In this document: positions 7,594 to 15,126 of the stretch, one piece after another | How the letters are laid out: every line of letters begins with the position of its first letter | How positions within the stretch are numbered: the stretch's first letter is position 1 | Source: JBHIET01 sp046760785 | GTDB lineage: Bacteria > Chloroflexota > Anaerolineae > B4-G1 | Assembly (NCBI GenBank): GCA_046760785.1 | Contig: JBHIET010000048.1 | Location: 1-24,753 of the forward strand | Length of the DNA stretch: 24,753 nucleotides | Direction of reading: 5' to 3' | Notes under the pieces: generated by a model | Databases searched by the model: none | Told to the model about the DNA's origin: nothing | Seen by the model: only the letters and a program-made list of their open reading frames with translations | Position numbers and translations under genes: made by a program

Positions 7594-9675
7594 ATGAAAA
7601 AATCGGAGACCTGGCAACTCGCCGCCATTATACTCATCGCATTGGTGACCCTGTTTGTGGATCTGAACATCGAGCACCCGGAATGGGTGAAGAGCCTGAT
7701 CTTCTGGCGGCCGACAGCCCAGCGGGACCTTGCGCTGCGACTGGGGCTGGACCTGCAAGGCGGTCTCCAGGTCTTGCTGGCCGCCGACGTGCCCGAGGGA
7801 CAGGAGCTCGACGCGGCCTCGATGGAAACCGCCCGCCGCATCGTCGAGAACCGCGTCAACAGCCTGGGACTGACCGAGCCGGTCGTGCAGGCGCAAGGCG
7901 AGCGCCGTATCATCGTCGAGCTACCCGGCATCGAGAACCCTGAACAGGCGGTGGAGACGATCAAGGGCACCGCACTGCTGGAGTTCGTTGACGTCGGGTA
8001 CGGCCCCTTGCGGCCCGGAACAGTCATCACGACGACCATGGGCGGACCTCAAACCACGTCGCCGGAAACACCAATGACTCCCACTGCCTACATCAGCTCT
8101 TCGACAGGCTCAGAACTTAGCCCGACGGCGGAATCGGAGATAGTGGCTCCTATGCCCGCGGCACCCGCAGAGGGGGAAGTGCCCCCCATGCCGGAGAATC
8201 CTGCGGACCGTAACGATATGTACAACGAACCGCCGGAGATGCGGATTGACGTCAGCAAGACCTACGTCGCCACCATCTCGACGGCCAAAGGGAACATCGT
8301 TGTCCAGCTCGACGCCAGTGCCGCCCCGCTCACCGTCAACAACTTCGTCTTCCTGGCCGAGCAGGGCTTCTACGACAACCTGACCTTCCACCGCGTAGAA
8401 CCCGGCTTCGTCATCCAGGGAGGCGACCCGTTGGGTACGGGCACTGGCGGACCTGGCTACACCATACCTGCGGAGATCGAGTTGCCCCACGTCGAGGGGG
8501 CTATCGCTATGGCCCGGCGGGGAGACGAGGTGAACCCCACCCGCGCATCCAGTGGCAGCCAGTTTTACATCACCCTGGCCCCAGCTCCCCAACTGGATGG
8601 CGCATACACCGTCTTTGGCCAAGTGACCGCAGGGATGGACGTTGTCCAGTCCATCGCCATCGGCGACGTAATAGAAAATATCACCGTCACGGCCACCGAC
8701 TCACCAATCACCCACACGACTGCACTCAGCCCTACCGCCGAGAGTCCCATAACGCCCACTCAGCCCACACCAACACCACCGCCGTCGTCCAGCCCGGTGA
8801 TATACGAGACCATTCTCACCGGCGCTGGCTTGAAGAACGTGGGCCTCGACCGCACGCAGCAGGGTGAGTACATCATTCCGCTTGAGTTCAACCCTGACGC
8901 CGCTCAGATATTTGCCGACTACACCACCTCTCACGTAGGACAATACCTCTGCATCGTGCTGGATAAGACCGTTATCTCTTGTCCGACGATCAGAGAGGCC
9001 ATCCCCAGCGGCCGGGCCTCTATCTCCGGTGCTTTCACGTACGACTCGGCTCGCCAACTGGCGATCCAACTGCGCTACGGCGCACTGCCCATCCCACTAC
9101 GCGTGGAGAGCTTCAACCGCATCGGGGCAACGCTGGGTGCTGAATCGGTGGAGAAATCCGTCCGCGCCGGGGTGATTGGGCTGGCCATCGTGCTGCTCTT
9201 CATGCTGATCTACTACCGGCTGCCGGGTGGCCTGGCCGACCTCGCGCTCATCATCTACGTGCTGATCAACTTCGCGCTCTACAAGCTGATGCCGATCACG
9301 CTCACGCTGCCTGGCATCGCCGGATTCATCCTCTCAGCCGGGATGGCGGTGGATGCCAACATCCTCATCTTCGAGCGCATGAAGGAGGAACTGCGGCGCG
9401 GGCGGCGACTGATGAGCGCCATCGAGATTGGCTTCAGTCGCGCCTGGCCCTCTATCCGCGACGGGCAGCTTTCGACGCTCATCGTCTGCGCCATCCTCTT
9501 CCTCTTCGGCACCAACTTCGGAGCCAGCATCGTCAAGGGCTTCGCCATCACGCTGGCCATCGGTACAATCGTCAACGTCTTCACGGCTGTGTTCGCCACA
9601 CGCACCTTCGTGCGCCAGGTCGCCGCTTCGGCCAGCAAGTGGCTTGCCGAGCGCGAGTGGCTACTGGGGGTATGA
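7594..9675 (+). CDS. secD: Protein translocase subunit SecD with embedded cyclophilin-type PPIase domain
   Basis: SecD works with SecF to drive late steps of Sec-dependent export using the proton gradient. This copy has 693 residues; without the insert it would be about 425. Order: membrane segment 1 (about 7-25), LGLDLQGG (50-57), first part of the P1 domain ending LLEFVDVG (about 135), an insert (about 136-404), the P1 remainder from ILTGAGLKNVGLD (407 on), then five membrane segments with GMAVDAN (583-589). The insert consists of a Pro/Thr/Ser-rich linker, a cyclophilin domain (about 218-367), and a second such linker. The cyclophilin has FHRVEPGFVIQGGD with R267, F272 and Q275 matching the CypA catalytic R55, F60 and Q63. 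GSQFYI and LDGAYTVFG follow. By topology the domain sits outside the cytoplasmic membrane. The start is fixed by AAAGGA 5 nt upstream. secF overlaps the 3' end. Confidence 0.95.
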   Translation: MKKSETWQLAAIILIALVTLFVDLNIEHPEWVKSLIFWRPTAQRDLALRLGLDLQGGLQVLLAADVPEGQELDAASMETARRIVENRVNSLGLTEPVVQAQGERRIIVELPGIENPEQAVETIKGTALLEFVDVGYGPLRPGTVITTTMGGPQTTSPETPMTPTAYISSSTGSELSPTAESEIVAPMPAAPAEGEVPPMPENPADRNDMYNEPPEMRIDVSKTYVATISTAKGNIVVQLDASAAPLTVNNFVFLAEQGFYDNLTFHRVEPGFVIQGGDPLGTGTGGPGYTIPAEIELPHVEGAIAMARRGDEVNPTRASSGSQFYITLAPAPQLDGAYTVFGQVTAGMDVVQSIAIGDVIENITVTATDSPITHTTALSPTAESPITPTQPTPTPPPSSSPVIYETILTGAGLKNVGLDRTQQGEYIIPLEFNPDAAQIFADYTTSHVGQYLCIVLDKTVISCPTIREAIPSGRASISGAFTYDSARQLAIQLRYGALPIPLRVESFNRIGATLGAESVEKSVRAGVIGLAIVLLFMLIYYRLPGGLADLALIIYVLINFALYKLMPITLTLPGIAGFILSAGMAVDANILIFERMKEELRRGRRLMSAIEIGFSRAWPSIRDGQLSTLIVCAILFLFGTNFGASIVKGFAITLAIGTIVNVFTAVFATRTFVRQVAASASKWLAEREWLLGV

Positions 9676-10613
9676 CAATGTTCAACATCGTGGAAAAACG
9701 TCGCTGGTACTTTCTCTTTTCAGCTATCCTGGTTACATTGAGCATCGCTGCGATGGTCGCCTCGGCCATTCAGTTCGGCCAGCCGCTGCGGCTCGGCATT
9801 GACTTCACCGGCGGAAGCATCTTCGTGCTCAAGTTCAACCACCTCGTCGCGGAAGACGACCTCCGAATGGTCTTTGCCGACCTCGGACTGGAGAGCGCCA
9901 TCATACAGCCACGAGGAGCACCCGAAGACTTCACCTGGCAGATACGCACACGCGAGGTCACGGCCAACGAAGTGGGCAGCCTCCTGGGCGAGCTCGAAGC
10001 ACGGGTCGGGGCAATTGATCACGACGCGCTCAATTTTGACACCGTCGAGCCGGCGGTGGGCAGTGAGGTCGCCCGCGCCGCAGGCTTTGCGATTCTGGTT
10101 GCTTCGCTGATCATCGTGGTTTTCATGTGGTACTCCTTCCGGCGCGTGCCCAACGCCTCCCGCTACGGCGTGTGCACCATTGCAGGGATGGCCCACAACC
10201 TGCTCATCTCCTTCGGCTTCTACGCGCTGATGGGCATCCTCGTCGGCTGGGAAATGGACGCCCTGTTCCTCACCGCTATCCTGACCGTGATCGGCTTTTC
10301 GGTACAGGACGTGATCGTCGTCTTCGACCGCATCCGCGAGAACATCCCCAGGCACAAGACGGAGCCCTTCGAGAAGGTGGTCAACCGCTCCATCCTGGAG
10401 ACCATCCACCGCTCGCTGGCGACGCAGCTCAATGCCATGTTCGTGATGATCGCCATCATCCTGTTCGGCGGGACGACCATCAAGCCGTTCATCGCCACCA
10501 TGCTGGTTGGCATGGTCAGCGAGACCTATTCGGCCATCTTCATCGCCGTGCCGCTGCTGGTAGTGTGGGAGAAGGCGGCTGCCCGGCGGGCTGTGGCGCG
10601 GGCGACAGTGTAA
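9672..10613 (+). CDS. secF: Protein translocase subunit SecF
   Basis: Partner of SecD in the SecDF complex of the cytoplasmic membrane. It has 313 residues and six predicted membrane segments: the first near residues 10-30, then a P4-type extracytoplasmic domain with RLGIDFTGGSIFVLKF, then a block of five. The conserved GFSVQDVIVVFDRIREN is the SecF counterpart of the SecD VDANI motif. ATG at 9672 overlaps the secD stop in ATGA (4 bp), which indicates translational coupling. A second in-frame ATG at 9678 has a G-run 7 nt upstream and is an equally possible start, shortening the protein by two residues. An open frame reaches back to 9639, but this is out-of-frame secD sequence. No domain fusion is present, unlike its partner. 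Confidence 0.94.
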   Translation: MTMFNIVEKRRWYFLFSAILVTLSIAAMVASAIQFGQPLRLGIDFTGGSIFVLKFNHLVAEDDLRMVFADLGLESAIIQPRGAPEDFTWQIRTREVTANEVGSLLGELEARVGAIDHDALNFDTVEPAVGSEVARAAGFAILVASLIIVVFMWYSFRRVPNASRYGVCTIAGMAHNLLISFGFYALMGILVGWEMDALFLTAILTVIGFSVQDVIVVFDRIRENIPRHKTEPFEKVVNRSILETIHRSLATQLNAMFVMIAIILFGGTTIKPFIATMLVGMVSETYSAIFIAVPLLVVWEKAAARRAVARATV

Positions 10614-10625
10614 GCCGCGCATCCT

Positions 10626-11444
10626 ATGACCCAAACCGCCATCGCTTTCCTCCTGGGCGTCCTGCAGGGCGCGACCGAGTTTCTCCCGGTGAGCAGCTCC
10701 GGCCACCTGGTGCTCGTGCCCTGGCTCTTCGGCTGGCCCGCGCCCGGTCTGGCCTTCGACGCCGTGGTTCACTGGGGCACGGCGCTGGCCGTCGTGGTCT
10801 ACTTTTGGCGCGATTGGGTCTCACTCGTCGAGGCGGCCTTTCGCTCTCTGGTGACCCGTTCGCTGGCGGATCCCCAGGCCCAGCTGGCCTGGTTCATCGT
10901 CTTGGGAACTGTCCCTGCCGCTCTGCTCGGTTATCTGTTGAATGATTTCTTCGAGGGGATGTTCGGACGCCCCGTCGCGGCGGCCGGCTTTCTGCTGGTC
11001 ACGGCGGCGCTCCTGGCCGCTACCGAGTGGCTGGGCCGCCGCGAGCGCGACCTCGGCCAACTGACCTGGCTCGACGCGCTGTTGGTGGGACTGGCCCAGG
11101 CGCTGGCGATCCTCCCCGGCATCTCCCGCTCCGGCGCGACCATCGCGGCTGGGCTGGCGCGGGGGCTACGGCGGGAACCAGCCGCCCGCTTCAGCTTCCT
11201 CCTGGCGACCCCCATCATCCTCGGCGCGGGGCTGCTCCAGGTGGTTGACCTGGCCCAGACGGGCGACCTGGCGGCACAGGCCCCGGCGCTCATCGTTGGG
11301 TTCGTGACAGCCGGCGGCGTCGGCTTCGGCTGCATCCACTTCCTGATGCGCTACCTGCAACGTCGCCCCCTCTACCCCTTCGCTGTTTACTGCGCCGTCT
11401 TGGGCAGCGCCTGCCTGCTCGTCGCCCTGGCAAGAGGAGGGTAG
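10626..11444 (+). CDS. uppP: Undecaprenyl-diphosphatase (UppP/BacA)
   Basis: Integral membrane phosphatase that recycles undecaprenyl diphosphate to the monophosphate carrier used in peptidoglycan synthesis; extra copies confer bacitracin resistance in other bacteria. It has 272 residues, the usual family length, with about eight hydrophobic segments. Both family motifs are present. The (E/Q)xxxE motif is Q14-x3-E18 within LQGATEFLPVSSSGHL. The PGxSRSxxT motif is PGISRSGAT at 164-172, with R168 equivalent to the catalytic Arg174 of E. coli. The gene starts 12 bp after secF with no promoter between, so it most likely belongs to the secD-secF transcript. A function shared with SecDF is not implied; both serve the envelope. 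Confidence 0.95.
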   Translation: MTQTAIAFLLGVLQGATEFLPVSSSGHLVLVPWLFGWPAPGLAFDAVVHWGTALAVVVYFWRDWVSLVEAAFRSLVTRSLADPQAQLAWFIVLGTVPAALLGYLLNDFFEGMFGRPVAAAGFLLVTAALLAATEWLGRRERDLGQLTWLDALLVGLAQALAILPGISRSGATIAAGLARGLRREPAARFSFLLATPIILGAGLLQVVDLAQTGDLAAQAPALIVGFVTAGGVGFGCIHFLMRYLQRRPLYPFAVYCAVLGSACLLVALARGG

Positions 11445-11454
11445 GCGACGTAAC

Positions 11455-11482
11455 TTGTTTGCCCTCCCAAGTGCGGTATAAT
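11455..11482 (+). promoter_or_regulatory. Probable sigma-70 promoter for the 11502-13079 unit
   Basis: TTGTTT (11455-11460) and a consensus TATAAT (11477-11482) are separated by 16 bp. Transcription would start near 11489. This rules out the in-frame ATG at 11481 as a start because it lies inside the -10 box. GAGGTG follows at 11491-11496. Confidence 0.65.
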
Positions 11483-11501
11483 GAGATACAGAGGTGAAAC
11501 A

Positions 11502-11861
11502 ATGATGAAACAAGCAACAGTAGTAGGATTGGATTTTCCGACCACAAGCCGGGTGACGGTGAAAATCGAGGTCAGCACAGATGTCAACATCCCCGCCTTT
11601 GCGGCCAGGCAGAAAGCCAACCACTTTTTGGTCACGCGGGCAGGCGACCAACTCTGTGCCGGGCAACCTGAACTGGTTGTAGGACCGAAATTGTCCTGGC
11701 GCGTGCCGGTGCAATATGCCCCTTCCCGTAGAGGCGTTCTCGGCATTGTGGGACATCTGCTGATAGATGCCGGGACAGGCGAAGTAGTGGTGGCCGACGG
11801 TCAGACTAACGAGGATCTGTTAGCTCGCGCCGAGGCACTCTATGAACGTGCCACACTTTGA
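11502..11861 (+). CDS. Conserved-looking hypothetical protein, companion of a C39-like protein
   Basis: I do not recognise a named family with confidence. From ATG 11502 the protein has 119 residues; ATG 11505 is also possible. GAGGTG lies 5 and 8 nt upstream of these respectively. There is no signal peptide or membrane segment. The N-terminal third is beta-prone. The centre has LSWRVPVQYAPSRRG followed by GIVGHLLIDAGTGEVVV and a helical tail. The pattern of W-x-V-P-V and then hydrophobic-x-x-D-x-x-TGEV resembles the strand-turn end of PepSY-type propeptide or inhibitor modules, but this is a visual analogy only. The next gene begins 20 bp before this one ends. Such tight overlap suggests the products are made in matched amounts and may bind each other. 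Confidence 0.65.
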   Translation: MMKQATVVGLDFPTTSRVTVKIEVSTDVNIPAFAARQKANHFLVTRAGDQLCAGQPELVVGPKLSWRVPVQYAPSRRGVLGIVGHLLIDAGTGEVVVADGQTNEDLLARAEALYERATL

Positions 11862-12291
11862 ACAGGAGTTGGACTACAGTTGCCTGGCTGCCTGCACCCG
11901 CATGGTGCTGGCATTTTTCGGTGCCGAACACACTGAGGCAGAATTGCGTGCCTTGTTGAAGACCCGTCCTGGTGGTACAAGCCCTGTTAATCTGATGTTG
12001 CGCTTACCTGTGCTTGGTTTCACCGCTGACGTTCAGACTGGTTCGCAGGCCTATTTGCGCAAGCAGGTGCAAGCCGGGTGTCCCTGCATTGTACACGTCT
12101 GGACACCCCATCTCCCCCATTGGGATACCGAAGCAATCCATGCATTGGTAGTAACCGACATAAGCGCGGGGAGCTTGAGCGCCCATGACCCAGCGCTTTC
12201 TACTGGCCCCACGACTATCCCACTATCCGCTTTTCTGAGCGCCTGGGCCGCCGTGGATTATCTGATGGTCGTCATTCGGCCCGAGGACTAA
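11842..12291 (+). CDS. Peptidase C39-like (papain-like fold) protein
   Basis: A 149-residue protein without signal peptide or membrane segment, so probably cytoplasmic. The arrangement matches the C39-like cysteine-peptidase fold. There is an N-terminal VPHFEQELDYSCLAACTRM with candidate nucleophile C14 and oxyanion Q8. A central AIHALVV has H100. AHDPAL has D116. The C-terminus closes with a hydrophobic strand. True bacteriocin-processing C39 domains are fused to ABC exporters; this one stands alone, as in many uncharacterised C39-like proteins. It overlaps the upstream hypothetical gene by 20 bp, and the downstream lipoprotein gene begins on the last base of its stop codon (TAATG). Fold assignment is likely. 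Proteolytic activity and substrate are unknown. Confidence 0.75.
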   Translation: MNVPHFEQELDYSCLAACTRMVLAFFGAEHTEAELRALLKTRPGGTSPVNLMLRLPVLGFTADVQTGSQAYLRKQVQAGCPCIVHVWTPHLPHWDTEAIHALVVTDISAGSLSAHDPALSTGPTTIPLSAFLSAWAAVDYLMVVIRPED

Positions 12292-13079
12292 TGATCGCAC
12301 GCACAAGGCTCGTGCTGTCTGTTTCGCTGCTCCTCCTGACCGCCTGCACCCCCCAACCCCTCACCGTCACCCGTGCGCCTGTCACTCTCCGCATAGTGGC
12401 TGCCGATTCCTGCGGGCCGCTGGCCGAAACACTGGCCGTCGCCTACGAGGAGACCCACCCCTGGGTCACGGTCGAGATCGTCGGCGTCTTTAACTCTGCC
12501 ACCGCCGGGCAAACGCTACTGACGGGCGAGGCGGACCTGGCCCTGCTTTCGTGGGTCGAGGAGGAACTGTGGTCGCACCCCGTCGCCCGCGACGGCGTCG
12601 CCGTTATCGCCCACCCGTCCACACCGTTTGCGGAAACCGGGCTGGCACAACTAGAGGAAATCTTCCGTGGCCGGGTACAGGAGTGGGAGGGGACTGCGCT
12701 CACCGTCGTCAGCCGCGAGGAGGGTTCCGGCACTCGCGCCGCCTTTGAAAGCATAGTGCTGGGCAACTACGACACCACGCGCACCGCTGTAGTGATGCCC
12801 TCTGGCGAGGCCGTCGTCGAGCACGTGGCGCGCACTCCAGGCGCTATCGGCTATGTCTCCACACTGCGACTGGGAGAGGCCGCTGCCGACGGCGTGCGGG
12901 TGCTGCCGGTGGAGGGGATCTCGCCGACAGCCGGCACTATCTCCGACGGGAGTTACCCCCTCTCACGCTCGCTCTACCTGGCGACCATCGCCGAACCGAG
13001 GGGCGAGGCTCGCGAATTTGCCCAGTGGGTGCTGGAGCCGGAAGGACAAGCAGTGGTGAGACGGCAATCGGGGCAATGA
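12291..13079 (+). CDS. PstS-like periplasmic-binding-protein family lipoprotein
   Basis: A 262-residue exported lipoprotein. The N-terminus has Arg residues, a hydrophobic stretch and the lipobox LTAC with Cys19 as the lipidation site. The mature part resembles the type 2 periplasmic binding domain of phosphate-binding proteins. It has a DLALLSW stretch, an Asp/Ser-rich ligand region, SREEGSGTR (the phosphate-loop-like motif seen in PstS) and GAIGYVS near the second hinge. No pstC, pstA, pstB or phoU lies in the window, so phosphate uptake is not supported by context. It may be an orphan sensor or scavenging lipoprotein. The start overlaps the preceding stop by one base in TAATG, a translational-coupling arrangement, so it is the third gene of the 11502-13079 operon. 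Confidence 0.85.
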   Translation: MIARTRLVLSVSLLLLTACTPQPLTVTRAPVTLRIVAADSCGPLAETLAVAYEETHPWVTVEIVGVFNSATAGQTLLTGEADLALLSWVEEELWSHPVARDGVAVIAHPSTPFAETGLAQLEEIFRGRVQEWEGTALTVVSREEGSGTRAAFESIVLGNYDTTRTAVVMPSGEAVVEHVARTPGAIGYVSTLRLGEAAADGVRVLPVEGISPTAGTISDGSYPLSRSLYLATIAEPRGEAREFAQWVLEPEGQAVVRRQSGQ

Positions 13080-13112
13080 GAGTAAAGATTTCCGCTTCCC
13101 GCCAAAGCAGAG

Positions 13113-13118
13113 TATAAT
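13113..13118 (+). promoter_or_regulatory. -10 box of a likely promoter for the acyl-CoA mutase gene
   Basis: A consensus TATAAT is present at 13113-13118. The -35 region at 13089-13095 (TTTCCGC) is a poor match at 17-18 bp spacing, so an activator or extended contacts may be needed. Transcription would start near 13125. GGGAGA at 13143-13148 is the ribosome-binding site of the downstream gene. Confidence 0.5.
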
Positions 13119-13154
13119 CGTGGTGGTATATTCTTACCTCTTGGGAGATGAACG

Positions 13155-14825
13155 ATGACTGAAGACCTTCAAGCTATCCAACAGGCCCGGCAGCACTGGG
13201 AGCAAACGACGCTCAACAACACCCTCGACCGGCATCCTGAGCGGTACGAGGAATTCATCACCACCTCCGGTGAACCGGTCGAGCGGCTGTACACCCCACT
13301 GGACGTGGACGTAAACTATACGGAGAAATTGGGCTTCCCCGGCGAGTACCCCTTCACCCGGGGCGTCCACCCCACGATGCACCGGGGCCGGTTGTGGACG
13401 ATGCGGCAGTTCAGCGGGTTCGGCACTGCCGAGGAGACCAATGCCCGCTTCAAATACCTGCTGGAGCAGGGGCAGACCGGCCTCTCCGTCGCCTTCGACA
13501 TGCCCACGCTGATGGGGTACGACACCGACGCACCGGAAGCAGAGGGAGAATTCGGCAAATGCGGCGTCGCTATCTCCTCCCTGCGCGACATGGAAACGCT
13601 CTTCGATGGCATCTCCCTGGACAAAGTGACCACCTCGATGACCATCAACAGTCCGGCGGCGATATTATGGGCCATGTACATCGCCACCGCCGAGAAGCAG
13701 GGCGTGCCAATGCACCAACTCGGCGGCACCATCCAGAACGACATCCTTAAGGAATACATCGCTCAAAAGGAGTACATCTTCCCGCCCGAGCCTTCCATGC
13801 GGCTGGTGACCGACACCATCGAGTTCGGCACGCAGCACCTGCCCAGATGGAACACCATCTCCATCTCCGGCTACCACATCCGCGAGGCCGGCTCGACAGC
13901 GGCGCAGGAGTTGGCCTTCACTCTGGGTGACGGGCTGGAGTACGTCCGTTGGGCGTGTGCACGGGGGCTGGATATTGACACCTTCGCGCCACGCCTCTCC
14001 TTCTTCTTCAACTGCCACAACGACTTCCTGGAGGAGATCGCTAAGTTCCGTGCAGCCCGCCGCATCTGGGCGCGGGAGATGCGCGATACCTTCAGCGCGA
14101 AGAACCCCCGCTCGTGGTGGCTGCGCTTTCACACCCAGACCGCCGGTTGCTCACTCACCGCACAGCAGCCGGAGATCAACGTCGTACGGGTGGCGATTCA
14201 GGCGTTAGCGGCGGTGCTGGGCGGCACCCAATCCCTGCACACCAACAGCCTAGATGAGGCACTGGCCCTCCCCAGCGAACACGCCGCCACTATCGCGCTG
14301 CGCACCCAGCAGATCATCGCCCACGAGAGCGGCGTCACCAACACCGTGGATCCCCTGGGTGGGGCCTACGTCGTCGAAGCGCTCACCGACCGGATAGAGC
14401 GGCGGGCCTACGACTACTTCGAGCAAGTCGAGGCGCTGGGCGGGGTCATTCCGGCCATCGAGGCTGGCTTCTTCCAGCAGGAGATCGCCGACGCCGCCTA
14501 CCGCTACCAGCGCGAGATTGACGAGCGGCGGCGCATAGTCGTGGGGGTGAACAAATTCACGGCGGATGAGCCGCTGCGCGTGCCGCTGCTGAAGATGGAT
14601 CCGCAGGGGTACGAGCGTCAGTGTGCCCGGCTGGAAAAGGTACGGGCGGAGCGAGACAACGGGGCCGTGGGGCAGGCACTCGACCGGCTGCGCATCGCCG
14701 CCCAGGGCACCGAGAACACCATGCCCTACATCCTGGATGCTGTGCGCGTCTACGCTACATTGCAGGAGATTATGGACGTTTTCCGGGAGGTCTTCGGCCT
14801 GTATCGAGAGCCGATGATTGTGTAG
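13155..14825 (+). CDS. Acyl-CoA mutase large (catalytic) subunit, isobutyryl-CoA-mutase-like
   Basis: Member of the methylmalonyl-CoA mutase family, whose enzymes rearrange acyl-CoA carbon skeletons with adenosylcobalamin. The 556 residues cover only the substrate-binding TIM-barrel chain; the B12-binding domain must be a separate small subunit, which is not in the window. RLWTMRQFSGFG, SVAFDMPTLMGYD, TIQNDILKEYIAQKEYIF and SISGYHIREAG are all present. By spacing against the Propionibacterium enzyme, residues Y89, R207 and H244 correspond to F86, Q204 and H241 (intervals of 118 and 155 agree exactly). Phe and Gln at the first two sites are the published signature of isobutyryl-CoA mutase, while Tyr/Arg is needed for the methylmalonyl carboxylate. 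A generic pipeline would call it methylmalonyl-CoA mutase. GGGAGA lies 6 nt before the ATG. A BrnT-type gene starts 10 bp downstream. Confidence 0.92.
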   Translation: MTEDLQAIQQARQHWEQTTLNNTLDRHPERYEEFITTSGEPVERLYTPLDVDVNYTEKLGFPGEYPFTRGVHPTMHRGRLWTMRQFSGFGTAEETNARFKYLLEQGQTGLSVAFDMPTLMGYDTDAPEAEGEFGKCGVAISSLRDMETLFDGISLDKVTTSMTINSPAAILWAMYIATAEKQGVPMHQLGGTIQNDILKEYIAQKEYIFPPEPSMRLVTDTIEFGTQHLPRWNTISISGYHIREAGSTAAQELAFTLGDGLEYVRWACARGLDIDTFAPRLSFFFNCHNDFLEEIAKFRAARRIWAREMRDTFSAKNPRSWWLRFHTQTAGCSLTAQQPEINVVRVAIQALAAVLGGTQSLHTNSLDEALALPSEHAATIALRTQQIIAHESGVTNTVDPLGGAYVVEALTDRIERRAYDYFEQVEALGGVIPAIEAGFFQQEIADAAYRYQREIDERRRIVVGVNKFTADEPLRVPLLKMDPQGYERQCARLEKVRAERDNGAVGQALDRLRIAAQGTENTMPYILDAVRVYATLQEIMDVFREVFGLYREPMIV

Positions 14826-14835
14826 AGGCGTCTCC

Positions 14836-15126
14836 GTGCGCATTGACGAATTGGTGTGGGACGAGTGGAACGTCGAGCACATCGCCTCTCACGGTGTGGA
14901 GCCGGACGAGGTTGATGATGTGTGCTTTGGTAGGCCCTTGGTGCGACGCGCCAGGACGACCCGCTATGGCCTTCGGCGCTACCACGCCTTCGGGCAAACT
15001 GCAGCCGGACGTTACCTGTTCATCGTACTGGATTGCGAAGCTGCTGGTACGTTTTATGTGGTGAGCGCGAGAGATATGAGCAAGAGAGAGTTGCAGCAGT
15101 ATAGGCGGAAGCGAGGATGGAAATGA
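14836..15126 (+). CDS. brnT: BrnT-family toxin (ribonuclease-like)
   Basis: A 96-residue basic protein. The N-terminal IDELVWDEWNVEHIASHG and VEPDEVDDVCFG are typical of BrnT, the RelE-fold ribonuclease toxin of type II BrnT/BrnA systems. A central GRYLFIVLD strand and the C-terminal VVSARDMSKRELQQYRRK tail also match. I chose the GTG at 14836, with AGAGG 7 nt upstream. The longer frame to 14818 uses TTG and overlaps the mutase stop. The next gene begins in ATGA overlapping this stop by 4 bp, the usual toxin-then-antitoxin order for BrnT. Partner identity is unusual (see next gene). Toxicity is inferred from the family, not seen. Confidence 0.82.
   Translation: MRIDELVWDEWNVEHIASHGVEPDEVDDVCFGRPLVRRARTTRYGLRRYHAFGQTAAGRYLFIVLDCEAAGTFYVVSARDMSKRELQQYRRKRGWK

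Noticed and set aside
9720..10772. Minus-strand open frame of 350 codons across secF
   Set aside because: It is antisense to secF. The translation is a His/Glu/Gly-rich shadow without a family.
12291..13079. Phosphate transport operon
   Set aside because: Only a PstS-like lipoprotein is present. No permease, ATPase or PhoU gene is nearby, so transport of phosphate is not supported by context.
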